Shown: piece by piece, positions 25,917 through 36,533 of the stretch | How positions within the stretch are numbered: position 1 is the first letter of the stretch | Layout: every line of letters starts with the position of its first letter | Assembly: GCF_030711595.1 (NCBI RefSeq) | Contig: NZ_JAUJUJ010000007.1 | Location: 1-48,689, forward strand | DNA: 48,689 nt | From: Stenotrophomonas sp. YIM B06876 | GTDB lineage: Bacteria > Pseudomonadota > Gammaproteobacteria > Xanthomonadales > Xanthomonadaceae | Reading direction: 5' to 3' | Notes under the pieces: generated by a model | What the model saw: the letters and a program-made list of their open reading frames with translations, nothing else | Database searches by the model: none | Told to the model about the DNA's origin: nothing | Translations under genes and position numbers: made by a program

Positions 25917-26912
25917 ATGTTTTCCTGGATTCTGGCACTGGTTCTGGCCCTGCTTGTCTGGTGCCTTTCTTCCGCCTATCTCTGGCTGGTCCAACGTCGC
26001 AATACCGAAGCCAGTCTTGGGGTCAGTGCGCTGGCAGGGATGCATTGGCGCGATTTTTCGCGGATCGTGCGCCGCGCGATGAGCGAACAGCGCGGCATGC
26101 AGGATATGCCGACAACCGGGGAAGACCACCGCGAACCCAGCAGCGATTTCCTGATGCTGCAGAACGGGCAGCCTTGGCTGCTCTCGTGCAAGCACGGCCG
26201 CGCCTACCGGATCGGATCAGCCGCGGTCAACGAACTGGGTTCTGCCTTGCGCTTGGCAGGCGCCCGCGGCGGAATTCTGATCACCGAAGGCAAGGTCCAG
26301 CGCGACGGCCTGGTGGCGGCGGAAAAACAGTCCATCGAAGTGCTGGATGCCCGCCACCTGTGGCCGTTTCTCAAACCGTATGTCCCGGCCGAAATGGAGT
26401 CCCAGGTGACCACCGCCGCCCAGCGTGAAGCGCAGCGCCGGATCGGAATCGCCGCCCTGGCATCCCTCACGCTCGGGCTGCTGGTGGGTATGGGCTACCT
26501 GACATCGCATACCGGCAGGTCCGAACTTGCAGCGGAAGCCCCCCTGGTGCCGGCGGCGGCAGCGCCTGCGGACACGGCCACGGTCATGGCCAGCGATGAG
26601 GCCACGCCGGCCACTCCGACCGCTGCCGTGGTTGCCGCGCAGGATCTGCTGGAAAACCCGGACGATGAAACGCTGAAGCGTTACCAGCAAGCGGTGTCCA
26701 AGGCGTTGGCTCGCACCCCCGGCATCACCAGTGGAATCTGGCTCACCCGGCTTACCCTGGCAGTGGATCGCACCGGCGACGACGATGCCACCTGGCCGTT
26801 GATCTGCAAGGAAGTGCAGCGCTACCCGGCGTTGCGTACCGTGCGCATCCAACTCAACCCGCGCCCCGGCACGAACGAGCCGGTGCGCTGGCGCCAGTGC
26901 AGCACGATCTGA
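25917..26912 (+). CDS. Membrane-anchored Mrr-like restriction endonuclease-fold protein
   Basis: The 331 residues run: membrane helix at about 2-25 (WILALVLALLVWCLSSAYLW), a cytoplasmic Mrr-type domain at about 40-155 starting GMHWRDFSRIVRRAM, a second helix at about 175-196, and an Ala/Thr/Pro-rich linker followed by a C-terminal region without a known domain. In Mrr nucleases the active site is D-X(n)-(E/Q)-X-K. Here Asp77 (SSDFLML) and Lys92 are present, but the middle residue is Ser90 (LLSCK) instead of Gln or Glu, so cleavage may be lost. It is convergent with hutC. Function is unknown; it may bind DNA or another ligand at the membrane. Confidence 0.72.
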   Translation: MFSWILALVLALLVWCLSSAYLWLVQRRNTEASLGVSALAGMHWRDFSRIVRRAMSEQRGMQDMPTTGEDHREPSSDFLMLQNGQPWLLSCKHGRAYRIGSAAVNELGSALRLAGARGGILITEGKVQRDGLVAAEKQSIEVLDARHLWPFLKPYVPAEMESQVTTAAQREAQRRIGIAALASLTLGLLVGMGYLTSHTGRSELAAEAPLVPAAAAPADTATVMASDEATPATPTAAVVAAQDLLENPDDETLKRYQQAVSKALARTPGITSGIWLTRLTLAVDRTGDDDATWPLICKEVQRYPALRTVRIQLNPRPGTNEPVRWRQCSTI

Positions 26913-26921
26913 GTCGCAACA

Positions 26922-26943
26922 CGGCCGCCGGTCCTGGCGGCCG
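26922..26943. terminator. Hairpin between convergent Mrr-like gene and hutC
   Basis: CGGCCGCC (26922-26929) pairs with GGCGGCCG (26936-26943) around GGTCCT in the 34 bases between two converging stops. It may serve both genes; no T-run is present. Confidence 0.5.
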
Positions 26944-26946
26944 ACG

Positions 26947-27675
26947 TCAGCGCGATCCCGGCGCGAAGCGCGCGACCAGGTCGTAGGAACCGCCCAGGAA
27001 CATCTGCCGTACCCAGGTGATGGGCTGGTCGCCACGCCAGGTCTGGCGGTCGATCACCAGACACGCGGCGCCGGCCTCCACCTGCAGCAGGGCCGCTTCG
27101 GCGGCGGTGGCGGCGATCGCACTGATGCGGTGCTGCGCCCGGGTCCACGACACGTTCTGCAGCAACCAGCTGCCCGGTGCGGTCTGCGAGAAATCCACAT
27201 CCAGGGTTTCCGGCACGGTCGCCGGGTTGATCAGGCGCTGCTCCAGGGCCAACGGCTGCCCGTCGGCCAGATGCAGGCAGCGCATCGCCAGCAACATGCC
27301 CTCGCCCACCAGCTCGACTTCATCGGTTACCTGGCGATTGGCGCGCCGGTGTTGGTGATCCAGCAGCTGGTAAGCGTAACGATGGCCACGCGCGGCTACC
27401 GCCGTGGCGATATCCGGGATTTCCAGCGCTACCTGTTCCAGATGCGGATGCTGCCGGGCCACGAACGAGCCGGCGCGGCGGCGGCGCTCGATCATGCCGT
27501 TCTCCGCCAGTGCGGTGAGCACCTTGTTGACGGTCATCCGCGAGCAGCCGTACTGCTCCATCAACTCGTGTTCAAACGGAATCCGGAAGCCCGGCCGCCA
27601 CTCGCCACTGAGGATGCGGCCTTCGATTTCACTGCGGATACGATGATTGAGGGTGGGTGCTTTCTTGCCCTTCAC
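26947..27675 (-). CDS. hutC: HutC, histidine utilisation repressor (GntR family)
   Basis: HutC represses hut genes until urocanate binds. The 242-residue product starts with GTG at 27673-27675, with AGGAAA upstream (GGAAACCCGCGA then GTG). The winged helix at about 5-72 contains FEHELMEQYGCSRMTVNKVL; the UTRA ligand domain follows, with QPLALEQRLINPATVP and the C-terminal WRGDQPITWVRQMFLGGSYD. It lies 49 bases after hutF and is cotranscribed with it. A perfect palindrome at 29125-29136 between hutF and hutI is its likely operator. Confidence 0.94.
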   Translation of the reverse strand: MKGKKAPTLNHRIRSEIEGRILSGEWRPGFRIPFEHELMEQYGCSRMTVNKVLTALAENGMIERRRRAGSFVARQHPHLEQVALEIPDIATAVAARGHRYAYQLLDHQHRRANRQVTDEVELVGEGMLLAMRCLHLADGQPLALEQRLINPATVPETLDVDFSQTAPGSWLLQNVSWTRAQHRISAIAATAAEAALLQVEAGAACLVIDRQTWRGDQPITWVRQMFLGGSYDLVARFAPGSR

Positions 27676-27724
27676 TCGCGGGTTTCCTGCGGGGAGGCGG
27701 TGTTGCCAGGGGCCAATCGGCAGC

Positions 27725-29095
27725 TCACGCCAGCACCCTGGAAAGTGCCGCGGAAAAACGCCTGGCGACGGAATCGCGCTGCAGGTGGCGGCCATGCCGG
27801 ACCCATTCGCGCCCGCCACGCCAGACTGAGCGCACCGCGCCATTACGTGCAGCGAACAACCAGCTGTCAAGCCAGGCATCACCGCTGCGCGACAGCAGAG
27901 CAGGATGCTCCGGGTCCAGCTCGACCAGATCGGCCGGTGCGCCGATGCGCAAGCCATGTTCCACGCCCAAGGCCTGCGCCGCGCCTTGCGCGGCCTGTTC
28001 GTACAGCCAGCGGCCACTGGACTGCGCGCCCGGCGAGAGCACGTTGCGTCCGCGCAGCTGCAGGCGTTGGCCGTATTCGAGCAGGCGCAGCTCCTCGGCC
28101 GCATCGATCAGCACATTGGAATCCGAACCCACGCCGAAACGCCCCCCCGCCCTGGCGAAGGCCTGCATCGGAAATACCCCGTCGCCCAGGTTGGCCTCGG
28201 TGATCGGGCACAGCCCGGCAACCGCATTGCTGGCGATGATGCTGGACAGCTCCGCGGCGTCGACATGGGTGGCATGCACCAGGCACCAGCGGTGATCGAC
28301 CTGGGCCTGCTCATACAGCCATTGCACCGGGCGCTGGCCGCTCCAGGCCAGACAGGCCTCGACCTCGCGCGTCTGCTCGGCGATATGGATATGCACCGGC
28401 CCGCGGTTGAGCGGCAGCAGTGCGGCCAGTTCGGCCCCGGTCACCGCGCGCAGGCTGTGCGGGGCGATGCCCAACACCGCATCGTCCAGTGGTGCCAGCG
28501 CCCGGGCGCAGCCTTCCAGAAGCCGGGCGAAGCCCTCCACGTCATGGATCAGGCGGCGTTGCGAAGGATTCGGTGGTGCCCCGCCGAAGTCCGCATGTGC
28601 GTAGAACACCGGCAGCAGGGTCAGGCCGATGCCGCTGGTGTGCGCTGCGGCCGCCACGCGCGCAGCCATCTCGGCGCGGTTGGCATATGGCGTGCCGTCG
28701 ATGGCGTGATGCAGATAGTGGAATTCGCCGACGCGGGTGAAGCCCGACTCGAGCATTTCCACATAGGCCTGCTCGGCGATGGCCTGAAAGCTGTCCGGAT
28801 CCAGCCGGTCCAGGAAGGTGTACATCAGCTCGCGCCAGCTCCAGAAACTGTCGCCACGGGCGCCGCCAATCTCGGTCAGCCCGGCCATGCCGCGCTGGAA
28901 AGCATGGCTGTGCAGGTTACCCAGCCCCGGGATCGCGATCGCCAGCGGCCGGTCGCCCGGGCGCGTGGCGGTACCGGGCTGAACCGAAGTGATGGCGTTC
29001 CCACACACTTCGATGCGCACGTCCTGCGCCCAGCCGTGCGGCAGCAGCGCCTGCCGCGCCCAGAAAGAAATGCTTGCCTGCTCTTTCGTTTCCAT
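27725..29095 (-). CDS. hutF: HutF, formimidoylglutamate deiminase
   Basis: HutF removes ammonia from N-formimino-glutamate to give N-formylglutamate, the step that defines the five-step histidine pathway. The 456-residue product starts at ATG 29093-29095, with GGAGAG 9 bases upstream. It is an amidohydrolase: metal-binding HSH at 62-64 ([14 protein letters not shown]), [21 protein letters not shown], and the Asp in [17 protein letters not shown]. It is transcribed left with hutC, divergent from hutI. Confidence 0.95.
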   Translation of the reverse strand: METKEQASISFWARQALLPHGWAQDVRIEVCGNAITSVQPGTATRPGDRPLAIAIPGLGNLHSHAFQRGMAGLTEIGGARGDSFWSWRELMYTFLDRLDPDSFQAIAEQAYVEMLESGFTRVGEFHYLHHAIDGTPYANRAEMAARVAAAAHTSGIGLTLLPVFYAHADFGGAPPNPSQRRLIHDVEGFARLLEGCARALAPLDDAVLGIAPHSLRAVTGAELAALLPLNRGPVHIHIAEQTREVEACLAWSGQRPVQWLYEQAQVDHRWCLVHATHVDAAELSSIIASNAVAGLCPITEANLGDGVFPMQAFARAGGRFGVGSDSNVLIDAAEELRLLEYGQRLQLRGRNVLSPGAQSSGRWLYEQAAQGAAQALGVEHGLRIGAPADLVELDPEHPALLSRSGDAWLDSWLFAARNGAVRSVWRGGREWVRHGRHLQRDSVARRFSAALSRVLA

Positions 29096-29124
29096 CGCTG
29101 GACACTCTCCGATTGCCGCCATTA

Positions 29125-29136
29125 TTGTATATACAA
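29125..29136. promoter_or_regulatory. Probable HutC operator in the hutF-hutI divergent region
   Basis: TTGTATATACAA is a perfect 12-base palindrome, centred 35 bases from the hutF start and 26 bases from the hutI start. It fits the TGTA-N2-TACA core reported for HutC sites in Pseudomonas. The surrounding ATTATTG and AATATATCC are AT-rich and probably hold both -10 regions, so a bound repressor would block both promoters. Confidence 0.72.
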
Positions 29137-29156
29137 ATATATCCGGGAGTGCCCCC

Positions 29157-30365
29157 ATGCGCTGCGACACCGTCTGGTACAACGCCCATCTGATGACGCT
29201 GGACGCCGCCGGCAACGGCCTGGGCGTGATCCGTGATGGCGTGGTCGCCAGCGTGCAGGGCCACATTGTCCATGTCGGCCCGGCCAGCGCGGCGCCGGTC
29301 TTCGCGGCGGACGAGCGCATTGATTGCAACGGCCGCTGGATCAGCCCCGGCCTGATCGATTGCCACACCCATCTGGTCTATGCCGGCAACCGCGCCGGCG
29401 AATTCGAACAACGCCTGCAGGGTGCAAGCTATGCCGATATCGCCCGCGCCGGCGGCGGCATCGTCTCCACCGTGCGCGCCACCCGCGCCGCCAGCGAGGC
29501 CGAACTGCTTGCCGCCAGCCTGCCGCGCTTGGACGCGATGCTGGCCGAGGGCGTCACCACCCTCGAGATCAAATCCGGCTACGGCTTGACCCTGGTGGAC
29601 GAGGCCAAACAGCTGCACGTGGCCCGACAACTGGGCCAGCTGCGCAAAGTCGAGGTCGTCCGCACCTTCCTGGGTGCCCACGCCATCCCGCCCGGTCGCG
29701 ATGGGCAGGACTACATCGACGAAGTCTGCCAGGTGATGATCCCGGCCATCGCCGCCCAGGCGCTGGCCGAGGCGGTCGATGTGTTCTGCGAGAACATCGC
29801 GTTCTCCCCGGCGCAGGCGCAGCAGGTGTTCGAGGCGGCGCAGCGGCACGGGCTGGCGATCAAGATCCACGCCGAGCAGTTGTCCAACCAGCATGGCGCC
29901 GAGCTGGCTGCGCGCTTTGGTGCGCTGTCGGCCGACCATGTCGAGCATCTGGATGATGCCGGCATCGCCGCGATGCGCACGGCCGGCACCACCGCGGTGC
30001 TGCTGCCCGGCGCGTTCTATTTCACCCGCGACACCACCCTGCCCCCGATCGGCAAACTGCGCGAAGCCGGCGTTGCGCTGGCGCTGGCCACCGACAGCAA
30101 CCCCGGCACCTCGCCGCTGACCAGCCCGCTGCTGGCGATGAACATGGCCGCCACCCTGTTCCGCATGACCGTGGACGAGTGCATCGCCGGCTTCACCCGC
30201 GAAGCTGCCCGCGCGCTGGGCCGCCATGGGCGCATCGGCCGGTTGGCGACGGGGCTGGAATGCAACCTGGCGATCTGGAACATCGAAGCGCCCGCGGATC
30301 TGGTCTACCGCATGGGTTTCAACCCGCTGCACGCCCGCGTCTTCCGCGGCGAACCTGCCCCCTGA
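29157..30365 (+). CDS. hutI: HutI, imidazolonepropionase
   Basis: HutI opens the ring of imidazolone-5-propionate to give N-formimino-glutamate. The 402-residue product starts at ATG 29157 with GGGAG 8 bases upstream. It is a zinc or iron amidohydrolase: HTH metal motif at 70-72 ([14 protein letters not shown]), [34 protein letters not shown], and [12 protein letters not shown] with the metal-binding Asp. It is the first gene of the rightward hutIHGU group. A 128-base gap with an inverted repeat precedes hutH. Confidence 0.97.
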   Translation: MRCDTVWYNAHLMTLDAAGNGLGVIRDGVVASVQGHIVHVGPASAAPVFAADERIDCNGRWISPGLIDCHTHLVYAGNRAGEFEQRLQGASYADIARAGGGIVSTVRATRAASEAELLAASLPRLDAMLAEGVTTLEIKSGYGLTLVDEAKQLHVARQLGQLRKVEVVRTFLGAHAIPPGRDGQDYIDEVCQVMIPAIAAQALAEAVDVFCENIAFSPAQAQQVFEAAQRHGLAIKIHAEQLSNQHGAELAARFGALSADHVEHLDDAGIAAMRTAGTTAVLLPGAFYFTRDTTLPPIGKLREAGVALALATDSNPGTSPLTSPLLAMNMAATLFRMTVDECIAGFTREAARALGRHGRIGRLATGLECNLAIWNIEAPADLVYRMGFNPLHARVFRGEPAP

Positions 30366-30380
30366 CAAACACGGCCCTCC

Positions 30381-30451
30381 GTGTAGGACGACGCAAGTCG
30401 CGAACGAAGCTTTCCTGCAAAACACGCTCGCGACTTGCCTCGCTCCTACAC
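30381..30451. repeat. REP-like inverted repeat between hutI and hutH
   Basis: The left arm GTGTAGGACGACGCAAGTCG (from 30381) and the right arm CGACTTGCCTCGCTCCTACA (from 30431) are imperfect inverted copies around a loop of about 25 bases. Elements of this GTAGGAGCGA...CAAGTCGCGA type are scattered between genes in Xanthomonadaceae and pseudomonads. In mRNA it would form a long stem that may shift the hutI to hutH ratio. Confidence 0.7.
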
Positions 30452-30493
30452 CAACACAGGCATTCCGCTTCGCATATCCAATGGAGTAACCCC

Positions 30494-32050
30494 ATGAGTT
30501 CCCGCCTCACCCTTCGCCCCGGCCACGTGCCGCTTTCGCAATGGCGGCAGATCTATGACGGCGCGCGCGTCCAGCTGGACCCGGCCGCGCAGGCCGCGGT
30601 GCTGCGCAGCGCGCAGGTGGTCGAGGCCATCGTCGCCAAGGGCGATCCCGTGTATGGCATCAACACCGGCTTCGGCAAGCTGGCCAGCGTGCGCATCGAG
30701 CGCGAGGACCTGGAAACCCTGCAGCGCAATATCGTGCTCTCCCACGCCGCCGGTGTCGGTGAGCCGATGCCGGCGAATGTCGTTCGGCTGATGATGGCGC
30801 TCAAGCTCACCAGCCTGGCCCAGGGCGCCTCGGGCATCCAGCCGAAGACGCTGGCGCTGCTGGAAGCGTTCCTGCAGCACGACTTCATTCCGGTCATTCC
30901 GTGCCAGGGCTCGGTCGGCGCTTCCGGTGACCTGGCCCCCCTCTCGCATCTGGCCACGGTGATGATCGGCGTCGGCGAAGCCTTCGTCGATGGCGTGCGC
31001 CTGCCGGCAACCGAGGCGCTGGCCCGTATCGGCCAGACGCCGCTGACGCTGGGCGCCAAGGAAGGCCTGGCGCTGCTCAACGGCACCCAGTATTCGACCG
31101 CCTACGCGCTGGCCGGGCTGTTCGAGATCGAGACCGTGTTCCAGGCCGCGCTGGTTACCGGCGCGCTGTCGGTGGAAGCGGCCAAGGGCTCGGACACCCC
31201 GTTCGATCCGCGCATCCACGCCATCCGTGGCCAGCGCGGACAGATCGCCACCGCCGCCACCCTGCGCCAGCTGATGAGTGGTTCGGCCATCCGCGAATCG
31301 CACCGCGACAACGACGTGCGCGTGCAGGACCCGTACTGCCTGCGCTGCCAGCCGCAGGTGATGGGTGCCGCGTTCGACGTCATGCGCCAGGCCGCCACCA
31401 CGCTGGAGATCGAAGCCAACGGCGTGTCCGACAACCCGCTGGTGTTCACCGATACCGGCGAGGCGCTGAGCGGCGGCAACTTCCACGCCGAGCCGGTGGC
31501 GTTTGCCGCCGACATGCTGGCGATGGCGATCTGCGAGATCGGCTCGATCAGCGAACGCCGCACCGCGATGCTGGTGGACCCGGCGCTGTCCGGCCTGCCC
31601 GCGTTCCTCACCCCCAAGCCGGGCCTGAACTCGGGCTTCATGATCCCGCAGGTCACCGCCGCGGCGCTGGTCTCGGAGAACAAGCAGCGCGCCTACCCGG
31701 CCAGCGTCGATTCCATCCCGACCTCGGCCAACCAGGAAGACCACGTGTCGATGGCCGCGCACGGCGCCCGGCGCCTGCTGGCGATGGCCGAGAACGCCGC
31801 CAATGTGGTCGGTATCGAACTGCTGGCCGCCGCGCAGGGCTGTGACTTCCACGCCCCGCTGACCTCCAGCGCCGCGCTGGAGACCGTCCGCGCCACGCTG
31901 CGCGCGCAGGTGCCCACGCTGCAGGACGACCGCTACTTCCACCCGGACATGCTCGCCGCCACCACGCTGGTACGCAGCGGCGCCCTTGCCCGCAGCATCG
32001 ATATCGCACTGCCGGGCGTTGATGCGACAGAGGCTGGCCGCTCCGCATGA
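30494..32050 (+). CDS. hutH: HutH, histidine ammonia-lyase
   Basis: HutH removes ammonia from histidine to give urocanate, the first step of the pathway. The 518-residue product starts at ATG 30494, with GGAG 8 bases upstream. The MIO cofactor is formed from Ala143-Ser144-Gly145 in [14 protein letters not shown]; the active-site Tyr is in [31 protein letters not shown] is also conserved. Length equals that of other bacterial HutH proteins (about 510). Confidence 0.98.
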   Translation: MSSRLTLRPGHVPLSQWRQIYDGARVQLDPAAQAAVLRSAQVVEAIVAKGDPVYGINTGFGKLASVRIEREDLETLQRNIVLSHAAGVGEPMPANVVRLMMALKLTSLAQGASGIQPKTLALLEAFLQHDFIPVIPCQGSVGASGDLAPLSHLATVMIGVGEAFVDGVRLPATEALARIGQTPLTLGAKEGLALLNGTQYSTAYALAGLFEIETVFQAALVTGALSVEAAKGSDTPFDPRIHAIRGQRGQIATAATLRQLMSGSAIRESHRDNDVRVQDPYCLRCQPQVMGAAFDVMRQAATTLEIEANGVSDNPLVFTDTGEALSGGNFHAEPVAFAADMLAMAICEIGSISERRTAMLVDPALSGLPAFLTPKPGLNSGFMIPQVTAAALVSENKQRAYPASVDSIPTSANQEDHVSMAAHGARRLLAMAENAANVVGIELLAAAQGCDFHAPLTSSAALETVRATLRAQVPTLQDDRYFHPDMLAATTLVRSGALARSIDIALPGVDATEAGRSA

Positions 32051-32180
32051 GCCGAAGCGTGGGCACCCAGCCGTTGACGTCTCCGGCGTTGCCCTCCCTC
32101 CTCCCGCGTGCAACGGAAGCGGGAAAAGGTGGTGCATGGCAGCGGATGGGCGCGCTTCTGCAGTTTGCGTCCAACAACGC

Positions 32181-32251
32181 CCCCCATCCGCCCTGCGGGC
32201 ACCTTCCCCCGCAAGCGGTGGAAGGGGGCGGATGGCCGCATCTGTGCGCGC
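32181..32251. repeat. 71-base direct repeat, copy 1
   Basis: It runs CCCCCATCCGCCCTGCGGGC to GCATCTGTGCGCGC and matches 32439-32509 with a constant offset of 258 and only two visible mismatches (32221 and 32227). Inside, GCCCTGCGGGC and CCCCCGCAAGCGG give small hairpins. Similar boilerplate is common between genes in this family of bacteria. Confidence 0.8.
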
Positions 32252-32438
32252 TCAGCACTGATATCCCGCGCGCACCGCCGCGTTTCCCTTCCCTTGCCGC
32301 GCTCGCAGAAGAAGGCGACGCGCCCGATGAAGCCGCTCTTCGCAGGCCAGCCCGGCCCGCACTCCCTCCACTCGCCAGCGGACGAAAGGGCGACGCGATA
32401 CCGGGTGAGGACGCTTCTGCCAGCCGTCTCGAACAGCG

Positions 32439-32509
32439 CCCCCATCCGCCCTGCGGGCACCTTCCCCCGCAAGCGGTGAAAGGGAGCGGATGGCCGCATC
32501 TGTGCGCGC
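32439..32509. repeat. 71-base direct repeat, copy 2
   Basis: Second copy of the unit at 32181-32251, in the same direction. It is followed by a CTTCTCCCGCGTGCGGGAGA hairpin and then by the hutG leader. Confidence 0.8.
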
Positions 32510-32650
32510 ACGGTGGCGGCCACCTGCCTGCACAGCAGGTCTCCCTTCTCCCGCGTGCGGGAGAAGGTGGCGCGAAGCGCCCGATAAGGGGCGCTCCTCT
32601 GCCAGTCTTCAGCCACCAACCAAACCCGCACCACGCTTCAGGAGATTGCC

Positions 32651-33492
32651 ATGACCCACGCACCTGACTGGCTGCAGATCCACCGCGGTGATGCGCCGTT
32701 GATCCTCAGCTTTCCGCATACCGGCACCGCGCTGCCCGAAGAACTGGCTGGTGACTTCGTCTCGCCATGGCTGGCGCGCCGCGATGCCGACTGGTGGGTG
32801 CACGAGCTGTACGCCTTCGCCAAAGACCTCGGCGCCACCACCGTGCGCACCGCTATCTCGCGCTCGGTGATCGACGTCAATCGCGATCCGCGCGGTATCA
32901 GCCTGTATCCGGGCCAGAACACCACCGGTCTGTGCCCGCTGACCACCTTCGACAACCAGCCGCTGTACCGCGAGGGCTGCGTCCCCGATGAGGCCGAAAT
33001 CGCGCGACGCCGGGCGATCTGGTTCGACCCCTACCACGCCGCACTGGAAACGGAAATCGCCCGTTTGCGCGCGCAGCACGGCAGCGTGGTCGTCTACGAC
33101 GCGCATTCGATCCGCTCGCGCATCCCGCACCTGTTCGAGGGCGAGCTGCCGCAGTTCAACCTCGGCACCGCCGGTCCCACTGGCGAGCCGGACACCTCCT
33201 GCGACAACGCGCTGGCCGATGTGGTCGACAACCTGTGCTCGCTCAGCGGCATGAGCCATGTGCGCAACGGCCGCTTCAAGGGTGGCTGGATCACCCGCCA
33301 TTACAGCGACATCCCCGCCGGCGTGCACACCCTGCAGATGGAGCTGGGTTGTCGCGGATACATGCATGAGCCGGCACGGATCGACGAACACAACTGGCCC
33401 TCGCCCTACGACCCCGGTCACGCCACCGCACTGCGCGACACCCTGCAACAGGTGCTGCGCGCCTGCCTCGACTTTGCTTCCCGGAGAGATGC

Positions 33493-33496
<4 letters not shown>
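32651..33496 (+). CDS. hutG: HutG, N-formylglutamate deformylase
   Basis: HutG hydrolyses N-formylglutamate to glutamate and formate, the last step when HutF is used. The 281-residue product starts at ATG 32651 behind CAGGAGATTGCC. It belongs to the N-formylglutamate amidohydrolase family: [56 protein letters not shown], and the C-terminal [13 protein letters not shown]. It is not the arginase-like formiminoglutamase also called HutG in Bacillus. Its stop overlaps the hutU start by 4 bases. Confidence 0.96.
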
Positions 33497-35163
<1,667 letters not shown>

Positions 35164-35212
35164 TTCACCCTGCCGGAGCGGAAACATCCCGCTCGGTTAT
35201 TCGCAGAACCGC

Positions 35213-35238
35213 AAAAGGCAGCCTCCGGGCTGCCTTTT
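35213..35238 (+). terminator. Intrinsic terminator of the hutIHGU operon
   Basis: AAAAGGCAGCC (35213-35223) pairs with GGCTGCCTTTT (35228-35238) around TCCG; the T-run continues as TTTTGTCTTG. It lies 50 bases after the hutU stop. Confidence 0.88.
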
Positions 35239-35266
35239 GTCTTGCTGCCAAATTTCAGAGCCGTAG

Positions 35267-35291
35267 GCTGGGTTGGCTTCATCAACCCAGC
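35267..35291. repeat. Inverted repeat GCTGGGTT / AACCCAGC
   Basis: GCTGGGTT (35267-35274) and AACCCAGC (35284-35291) are perfect inverted copies around a 9-base loop. This resembles the GTAGGCTGGGTT type of small intergenic repeat found in several proteobacteria. Confidence 0.55.
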
Positions 35292-35481
35292 TTCGTTGGA
35301 AACGGAAAATCAAGATCAAAGGCATTCCGTTTGCTGTCGCAACCGGGTCACTTTTGACCAGCCATTCGGCCGTTGAAGAGCGCTTGACGCAGCAAAAGTA
35401 ACCAACGGAGCGTAGCGACGAACGGCGAAGCCGGCCCGAAGGGCGAGCACCACGGTGCGAGTCAAACCGCTTGCGCCGGAC

Positions 35482-35514
35482 GGGTACCGATGCGGTAGAG
35501 CCGCATCGGTACCC
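35482..35514. repeat. Perfect 14-pair hairpin
   Basis: GGGTACCGATGCGG (35482-35495) and CCGCATCGGTACCC (35501-35514) are perfect inverted copies around TAGAG. It begins 242 bases upstream of the second Mrr-type gene. It resembles the GTAG-type hairpins of Stenotrophomonas only loosely. It could be a mobile repeat, a terminator or an RNA stabiliser. Confidence 0.7.
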
Positions 35515-35723
35515 TGCGTTTCTCGCGGAACGGGGCGGCGCGGAACTCGCTGCGCTCAGACACCCGCGCCTTCTCCCCCCGGCTACGCTGCGATGCTCGG
35601 CATGCTTTCACGGCTTTGGAAATTCAAATGCTGCCAGCAACAGCAACCCAGTGCCGCTGCCTTTCTGGCTGGCTGCCTTTTATCCGCGGCGCTGCTATGG
35701 TCCATCCAGCTACAGGGGGCTGC

Positions 35724-36533
35724 ATGGGACGCAAGCGCAAACCCAATGGACTGATGGACGCTGTGGCAGTAATGCCGTGGCAAGGCGGCGTGGCACTTGC
35801 CGTCATCGGATTCCTGTTTATCCGATATGGACTCGCCGGCTGGCTGCTCAATACCGGCGGCATGCTGGCACCAGCGTTCTCGCCAATGCTCAAACTGCTG
35901 GCGTGGTTCTGGCTGGTGGCCTGCCTGCTCGGCGCCTTGGCATCGTTCTTCAACGCCCGGAAGAGGCGCCGCCTGCTCGATACCCGGACCAATCTGGAAA
36001 GCCTCTCCACCGGCTGGAGAAATTTCGAACAGCTGGTCGGCGAAGCCTTCCGGCGCCAGGGATACAGCGTCGATGAAAATCACCGGCCCGGCCCTGATGG
36101 CGGTATCGATCTGGTCCTGCACAAGGGCGGACACCGCACCCTTGTCCAATGCAAACAGTGGAGACGACAGCAGGTGGGCGTCGCCGTCGTCCGCGAGATG
36201 TACGGCCTGCTGGTCCATTACAACGCCGACGCGGTGAAGATCGTCAGCACCGGAACCTACACCCATGCTGCAGAGGTATTTGCCGATGGCAAACCCATCG
36301 AGCTGGTGACAGGCGAAGAGCTGCTGCGGATGATCCGCACGGCGCAGGCCCCGCCCCAGGCGGATGCCAAGACTCCTTCTGCCGGACGTGTTGAGACAGT
36401 CGGCAACCGCCCAGCCGATGGCGTATTTCCCTGCCCCCGGTGCGGTGCCGGAATGGTCGAGCGTCGCAACCGGCGAACGGGAGATGTCTTCAAGGGGTGC
36501 AGCCGGTTCCCCGCATGCCGGGGAACCGGCTGA
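35724..36533 (+). CDS. Membrane-anchored Mrr-type restriction endonuclease with topoisomerase-type zinc ribbon
   Basis: The 269-residue product starts at ATG 35724 behind AGGGGGCTGC. Two membrane helices lie at about 20-42 and 55-75, then basic RKRRR. The Mrr nuclease domain covers about 95-205 with an intact active site: Asp129 (GPDGGIDLVLH), Gln142 and Lys144 (LVQCKQW). At the C-terminus a four-Cys zinc ribbon (Cys237, 240, 259, 265; CPRCGAGM and GCSRFPACRG) is like those of DNA topoisomerase I and should bind DNA. Mrr proteins cut methylated foreign DNA; membrane-linked forms like this one are widespread but their target is not known. The 3' end encodes a 13-pair hairpin over the stop. Confidence 0.88.
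   Translation: MGRKRKPNGLMDAVAVMPWQGGVALAVIGFLFIRYGLAGWLLNTGGMLAPAFSPMLKLLAWFWLVACLLGALASFFNARKRRRLLDTRTNLESLSTGWRNFEQLVGEAFRRQGYSVDENHRPGPDGGIDLVLHKGGHRTLVQCKQWRRQQVGVAVVREMYGLLVHYNADAVKIVSTGTYTHAAEVFADGKPIELVTGEELLRMIRTAQAPPQADAKTPSAGRVETVGNRPADGVFPCPRCGAGMVERRNRRTGDVFKGCSRFPACRGTG
36501..36531 (+). terminator. 13-pair hairpin overlapping the end of the Mrr-zinc ribbon gene
   Basis: AGCCGGTTCCCCG (36501-36513) pairs perfectly with CGGGGAACCGGCT (36519-36531) around CATGC. It covers the last ten codons up to the T of the TGA stop. No T-run follows directly. It may end or protect the mRNA. Confidence 0.5.

Larger units (their letters stand above)
32051..32650. other. Repeat-rich spacer between hutH and hutG (600 bases)
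   Basis: The spacer holds two direct copies of a 71-base unit (32181-32251 and 32439-32509) plus related pieces such as CCTCCTCCCGCGTGCAACGG and CTTCTCCCGCGTGCGGGAGA. A frame from 32047 to 32667 stays open through it, overlapping both hut genes, but its peptide is just the repeat translated (PHPPCGHLPPQAV twice) and I do not call it a gene. Confidence 0.65.
35164..35723. other. Repeat-rich spacer after hutU (560 bases)
   Basis: It holds the hutU terminator (35213-35238), an inverted repeat at 35267-35291, a 14-pair perfect hairpin at 35482-35514, and between them a stretch with AAAAGTAACCAACGG, a common intergenic sequence in Xanthomonadaceae. No gene is supported. An upstream in-frame ATG at 35616 of the next gene has no ribosome site. 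Confidence 0.6.

Noticed and set aside
32181..32509. Possible CRISPR array
   Set aside because: Only two copies, 71 bases long and 258 apart, with no regular spacers and no cas genes.
32047..32667. Rightward frame starting at an ATGA overlap with the hutH stop
   Set aside because: The peptide is the translation of the two 71-base repeats and overlaps the hutG start; no ribosome site and no family.
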